Below, one piece after another: positions 48,446 through 52,038 of a DNA stretch of 52,038 bases. The position numbers and the translations under genes were made by a program. The DNA comes from an uncultured Clostridia bacterium (GTDB taxonomy: Bacteria > Bacillota > Clostridia > Lachnospirales > Anaerotignaceae), in assembly GCA_945868505.1 (NCBI GenBank), contig CAMBLO010000017.1, positions 1 through 52,038 on the forward strand, written 5' to 3'. The notes under the pieces were generated by a model. That model had not been told where the DNA came from and did no database searches. It worked only from the letters and a program-made list of their open reading frames with translations. The stretch's first letter is position 1. Each line of letters starts with the position of its first letter.

Positions 48446-49146
48446 TGAAGGAAAGATTACAGGGTGTGATTGTTGGTTTATTGATTGGTACGCTGAGTGC
48501 TGGTACTGTGGTTTATGCAAAGGGGGGAATTGAGAATATCCAGGTTTCCTATGATAATATTAAAGTTTATAAGGATAATGTAAAATATGATTTGAAAGAT
48601 GCCAGCGGCAAAACAATTGAACCTTTTGTTTATAATGGTACAACCTATCTGCCCTTGAGAAGCGTTGCAAGCCTTGCCGGTATGGATGTGACATGGGATA
48701 ATGCGACAAAGAGCGTGTATCTGTGGGATGAAGTATCCGGACCTGAAAAGGAAGCTGTGGATATGATGGAAGTGTGTCCACCTACTGTATCAGATGACTG
48801 CACCGTATATACAAAAAATGATGGAGAGTCCTTTGCTATGAGTGAAAACTACTATATCAGTGGGTTACAGTTCTGGGGAGATTCTGCATTTGCTGAATTT
48901 GATTTAAATGGGAAATACTCTGAAATGACGTTTACGATTGGAAATGGTGAGCATGTGTTTGCAAGTGCTAATTGGATAATTATTTTTACAGTCGATGGAA
49001 AAGAAGTAGAAGAAATTAGGCTGTCTAAAGATGAGGAACCCAAAAACGTTACAATTTCTTTAAATAAAGGAAGTAAATTACGAATAGATTGTAATGGGAA
49101 CGAAAACTTCAGCAGCTGTTGTTTGGGTAATATTATGATCAAATAA
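48442..49146 (+). CDS. Exported stalk-domain protein with beta-rich C-terminal domain
   Basis: This 234-residue protein has a signal/anchor segment (GVIVGLLIGTLSAGTVVYA). A stalk domain (copper-amine-oxidase N-like) follows: IKVYKDNVKYDLKDASGKTIEPFVYNGTTYLPLRSVASLAGMDVTWDNATKSVYL (about 38-92). After that comes a beta-rich domain with ENYYISGLQFWGDSAFAEFDLNGKYSEMTFTIG and an NPCBM-like look, which may bind carbohydrate. Start codons ATG 48442 and 48445 both follow GGAGGAGG. It is the last gene of the operon; no close terminator was found. Confidence 0.78.
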   Translation: MMKERLQGVIVGLLIGTLSAGTVVYAKGGIENIQVSYDNIKVYKDNVKYDLKDASGKTIEPFVYNGTTYLPLRSVASLAGMDVTWDNATKSVYLWDEVSGPEKEAVDMMEVCPPTVSDDCTVYTKNDGESFAMSENYYISGLQFWGDSAFAEFDLNGKYSEMTFTIGNGEHVFASANWIIIFTVDGKEVEEIRLSKDEEPKNVTISLNKGSKLRIDCNGNENFSSCCLGNIMIK

Positions 49147-49226
49147 TTTAAAGAATATAAATAAAAACTATGAAAAAAGCGTAACAAAACTTTGAGGATG
49201 CAATAAACTTTAAGGAGAGCCAAATC
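49147..49226. other. Short spacer
   Basis: AT-rich with AAGGAG (49212-49217) for the next remnant; nothing else seen. Confidence 0.4.
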
Positions 49227-49400
49227 ATGTTTGAAAATTTGTGGGAGGGATGACTTGATACACAGCTTTTCCTTCTGGCAAAAGGAACGCCAATGGTGGG
49301 AATGAACTATGATGAGATATTTCGGTGTTTGCCAAAGGAGAAGCAAGATGAACTTATGAAAAGAAAAGCCGAACTTGCAAGAACGTCAGAAATAGAATAA
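49227..49400 (+). pseudogene. Small gene with an in-frame TGA
   Basis: A 58-codon frame begins MFENLWEG, then TGA (49251-49253), then continues LDTQLFLLAKGTPMVGMNYDEIFRCLPKEKQDELMKRKAELARTSEIE to TAA. The AAGGAG ribosome site is ten bases before ATG 49227. The sequence after the TGA is intact and reads like a small mobile-element protein, so a single base change probably broke it. Confidence 0.5.
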
Positions 49401-49489
49401 TTGAGAAACAGCGTCAGGGCAGTTATGAGTGAAATACTTGTAGCTGCTTTTTTATGCTTTTGGACATGATGTCCAGAAACGGGAAGGAG

Positions 49490-49700
49490 AAACAGACAAA
49501 TGGAATCAATGACCCTGGATATACAGGTTTCAAAGTTGAAGCTCTTAAAGATGATCCGTACAAGCTAGCGTTACCGTCTGGAGGACAATATCGCAAAGCA
49601 TTATCCGATGCAGATCACAGCTTTAAAAGATAGGCTTGAGGGGTATCGGACGGATATTCAGACCTATGCAACGCATATGAAACGATATAATTATTTTATA
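49490..49700 (+). pseudogene. Remnant of an ICE-type SNF2/methylase protein
   Basis: Pieces in different frames give MTLDIQVSKLKLLK, then YRLEDNIAKHYPMQITALKDRLEGYRTDIQTY. This is the pattern of a helical segment in the large SNF2-helicase/methylase proteins of Tn1549-like conjugative elements. Frameshifts and stops mean it is dead. 49401-49489 and 49701-49790 hold nothing else. Confidence 0.5.
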
Positions 49701-49790
49701 CCACATAATAAGGAAAAACATCGATATTCTTATAGAAATAACTAAAAATTGAGAAGTAACTTTGTATTGTGGATGTTTATAGCATACAAA

Positions 49791-49819
49791 TTGAAAAAAA
49801 TGAACCAATATGGTATAAT
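49791..49819 (+). promoter_or_regulatory. Promoter of the restriction-modification pair
   Basis: TTGAAA (49791-49796) and TATAAT (49814-49819) are spaced 17 bp, 66 bp before the methyltransferase start. Confidence 0.7.
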
Positions 49820-49884
49820 TCTAAAGATCGCACGACCGACTATGGGTGCAGCGACATAAACTTTAATAAAGGAGAGTTTGAAAC

Positions 49885-50847
49885 ATGAGAGAATTTACGG
49901 CAATTAGCCTGTTCGCTGGTGCTGGCGGTCTCGATATGGGATTCGAACGAGCTGGTTTTAAAACGATTTGGGCTAATGATTTTGAAGTGGATGCCTGTAA
50001 AACTCATGAGAACTGGAGTACTGCAAAGGTAATATGTAGTGATATTGCTAAAGTTGATACAGCGGATATACCAGATGCTGATATTATGCTAGGTGGCTTT
50101 CCGTGTCAAGGATTTTCTCTGAGTGGTCCAAGGAAAATTGATGATTCAAGAAATGCTTTGTATAAGCATTATGTAAGAATTGTAAAAGCCAAAAAGCCAA
50201 TGATGTTTGTTGGTGAGAATGTTAAAGGGCTTTTAACAATGGGTGGTGGAAGCATTATAGAAGCTATTATAGAAGATTTTTCTAAATGTGGCTACAATGT
50301 GTTCTATGAACTACTTAATGCGAAGGATTATGAAGTGCCTGAAGATAGAGAAAGAGTCATTATTGTGGGATTTCGTAAAGATTTGGGCATTCAAGGGTTC
50401 AATTTCCCACCTCCACGTAGTTACAGAGTTACGATGAGGGAGGCATTAAAAAACATTCCAGAACCTACTCCAGATGAAGTGTGTAATGCACCATATAGCA
50501 GCCGCTATATGAGTAGGAACAGAAAAAGGGGATGGGATGATGTATCTTATACAATACCGGCAATGGCAAAGCAAGTAACATTGTGGCCTGGATCTCCTGA
50601 TATGGTGAAAATAGATAGAGATCTTTGGGAGTTTGGTGGCGATGGAATTACAAGGCGCTTTAGCTGGAGAGAAGCTGCTGCAATTCAGACTTTTCCTGCG
50701 GATTTGGAATTCCATGGGGATCTAACTTCGAAATATAAACAGATTGGTAATGCTGTTCCGGTAAAATTGGCAGAAATCATTGCAACACATTTGTATGGAG
50801 TACTTTCAAACGCACTTCATTATGACAAAAAGTGGAAAACAGACTAA
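49885..50847 (+). CDS. DNA (cytosine-5) methyltransferase, HaeIII-type system
   Basis: This 320-residue m5C methyltransferase has motif I SLFAGAGGLDMGF (8-20), motif IV GGFPCQGFS with catalytic Cys74, motif VI GENVKGLL (110-117), motif VIII around PEDRERVIIVGFRKD, a target-recognition region near 195-250, and motif X QIGNAVPVKLA. It protects host DNA from the adjacent endonuclease; from the partner the likely target is GGCC. AAAGGAGAG lies upstream of ATG 49885. Its end overlaps the endonuclease start by 26 bases, coupling the genes and ensuring that methylase is made first. Confidence 0.95.
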   Translation: MREFTAISLFAGAGGLDMGFERAGFKTIWANDFEVDACKTHENWSTAKVICSDIAKVDTADIPDADIMLGGFPCQGFSLSGPRKIDDSRNALYKHYVRIVKAKKPMMFVGENVKGLLTMGGGSIIEAIIEDFSKCGYNVFYELLNAKDYEVPEDRERVIIVGFRKDLGIQGFNFPPPRSYRVTMREALKNIPEPTPDEVCNAPYSSRYMSRNRKRGWDDVSYTIPAMAKQVTLWPGSPDMVKIDRDLWEFGGDGITRRFSWREAAAIQTFPADLEFHGDLTSKYKQIGNAVPVKLAEIIATHLYGVLSNALHYDKKWKTD

Positions 50848-51796
50848 AACAGGAAAAGCATTTGAATACGCATGTGCATTTGTTCTATATGAAAAGTATA
50901 AAGAGTACGTAACAGTGACTTTAGAAGAAAGCCTACAAATGCATACTGCGAGAACTGCCTTTGAAAATTTACCAGAAACAGAACAAAACAAATATATTTT
51001 AGGGGCGAAGGCAGCAATTAGAATTATTGATCGCCTAGAACCTAAGTTGGCTATGACAACTACACCGATGTCTATTTGTTTGCAGACAGATAGTAAGGGT
51101 ATCGCTGGTGACGTCAGAGATGTTTTGTGTGTAAGAGGCTATGAATGGGAAGTTGGCTTGTCATGTAAACATAATCATGAAGCAGTGAAACATAGTAGAT
51201 TATCAGATACTATAAACTTTGGACACGATTGGTTTGGGAAACCCTGTTCAGGTGAATACTTTGAAGATGTGTGTAAAGTATTTACTCCGTTACGGAAATT
51301 GAGGGATGAAAGCAAGGTTAATGGGATGCCGGCATTATGGAGTGCAATTGGTGATAAAGAAAAAGATTGTTATGTTCCAGTTTTACAAGCATTTATAAAA
51401 GAACTAAAAAGATTAGATGCAGAATATCCGGGCGAAATTCCAGCCTTGTTAATTAGATATTTGATAGGTACTAATGATTTTTATAAAGTAATTATGAATG
51501 ATCAAAAGAAATTTACACAAATTGAGTCTATCAATATCAATGGTACCTTAAATCAAGCTGATAAAAAGAAAAAAGCCCTTATAGATGTGCCGGTTTTGAA
51601 ATTGCCATCAAAATTCTATGAAATTGGTTTTAAAGATGGTTCAAAGAATACGATTGTTGTCGTTTGTGATCAGGGCTGGAATGTATCTATGAGAATTCAC
51701 AATGCAAGTTCTAAAGTTGAACCTTCATTAAAATTTGACGTTCAATTGATTGCAATGCCATCTTCTATTCTGACACAAATTGAACCTTGGGAGTAA
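50822..51796 (+). CDS. HaeIII-family type II restriction endonuclease
   Basis: This 324-residue protein resembles the HaeIII/NgoPII endonuclease family, which cut GGCC. The most diagnostic segments are TDSKGIAGDVRDVLCVR and WEVGLSCKHNHEAVKHSRLSDTINFGHDWFG, near residues 85-145. They contain acidic and Lys residues of a probable PD-(D/E)XK active site (D-V-R-D, S-C-K-H). The start ATG 50822 gives MTKSGKQTKTGKAFEYACAF and overlaps the methylase by 26 bp; a longer upstream start is less likely. The low GC of both genes suggests transfer. Target specificity is from family resemblance. Confidence 0.85.
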   Translation: MTKSGKQTKTGKAFEYACAFVLYEKYKEYVTVTLEESLQMHTARTAFENLPETEQNKYILGAKAAIRIIDRLEPKLAMTTTPMSICLQTDSKGIAGDVRDVLCVRGYEWEVGLSCKHNHEAVKHSRLSDTINFGHDWFGKPCSGEYFEDVCKVFTPLRKLRDESKVNGMPALWSAIGDKEKDCYVPVLQAFIKELKRLDAEYPGEIPALLIRYLIGTNDFYKVIMNDQKKFTQIESININGTLNQADKKKKALIDVPVLKLPSKFYEIGFKDGSKNTIVVVCDQGWNVSMRIHNASSKVEPSLKFDVQLIAMPSSILTQIEPWE

Positions 51797-51821
51797 TACC
51801 GAAGAAGAATAAAAAATTTGA

Positions 51822-51876
51822 TTGATAATAAAAACGGAAAAGTAGGCAAGCCACTTTTCTGTTTTTTTATTATCAA
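51822..51876 (+). terminator. Terminator after the restriction gene
   Basis: The left arm begins TTGATAATAAAAACGG and ends GGAAAAGT (51822-51843). The right arm begins ACTTTTCTG and ends ATTATCAA (51853-51876). Together they form a long stem whose 3' side is a T-run. Confidence 0.88.
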
Positions 51877-52038
51877 TTATTAAAAAAATAATGTGAGTTA
51901 ATGGGGATTTTTGATATAATGTGTTGTAGAAATATGGCTTAGAAAAGATAATCGTAAAGTGAAGAATAGTTTATGATGTTTTTAAGTAAGCGCTTAACAA
52001 CCGGGTGCCTTATCTTCTATCCTGATCTATGAGATAAT
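51877..52038. other. Tail of the window
   Basis: AT-rich; a TATAAT hexamer at 51914-51919 could be a promoter for something beyond the window. No gene was seen. Confidence 0.35.

Noticed and set aside
1..52038. CRISPR arrays, rRNA and tRNA genes
   Set aside because: No regularly spaced direct repeats, no rRNA motifs and no complete tRNA fold were seen on reading both strands.

Overview
The window looks like a chromosomal segment of a strictly anaerobic Clostridia species, probably Lachnospirales and perhaps Anaerotignum-like (low confidence). The basis is a one-chain pyruvate:ferredoxin oxidoreductase, a seryl-tRNA T-box leader, a BofA/YaaL sporulation pair, parAB with consensus parS sites, and AGGAGG-type ribosome binding sites. 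No rRNA, tRNA or CRISPR array was seen.

Positions 1-36140 are host backbone with moderate GC and a strong codon bias. A partition block (two parS, parA, parB, DUF4446) is followed by a HAD phosphatase, T-box-controlled serS, small secreted and cytosolic genes, and a MarR/membrane-fusion/RND efflux operon. Next come a patatin, an RsuA-type pseudouridine synthase, yaaL-bofA, a rhomboid protease, and a family-4-like uracil-DNA glycosylase without any cysteine followed by a Cdd1-like gene. Then come twin membrane proteins, an ArsC/Spx-like protein, a D-2-hydroxyacid dehydrogenase, proC, secreted proteins, PFOR, greA and lysS. Three clusters of DnaA-box sequences (3444-3542, 19252-19272, 20576-20807) and the two parS sites suggest a location in the origin half of the chromosome, although dnaA itself is not here. 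The intergenic spaces are rich in hairpin-forming repeats, including an inverted pair around 27.9 and 29.0 kb and a three-way-junction fold at 27.74-27.88 kb.

At 36109 the backbone is interrupted. An 18-bp piece of the lysS 3' end is repeated at 46040-46057, where it again encodes the LysS C-terminus with synonymous changes. I read 36109-46057 as an integrated element using the lysS 3' end as its attachment site. It carries two tandem TPP riboswitches with no thiamine gene, relics of a conjugative element (DUF932, excisionase, an internally deleted tyrosine integrase), an AAA ATPase-DUF234 protein, and an hsdS remnant. A defence-like set follows: a TIR/SEFIR protein with a beta-rich C-terminus, a HEPN-motif protein, and an overlapping XRE / ImmA-IrrE metallopeptidase / PIN-like operon.

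Right of 46057 a second accessory tract begins, probably a tandem element. It has a small coiled-coil protein, an XRE repressor divergent from an overlapping operon (leucine-rich-repeat lipoprotein, second XRE regulator, stalk-domain protein), decayed conjugative-element fragments, and an HaeIII-like restriction-modification pair (m5C methyltransferase plus HaeIII-family endonuclease).
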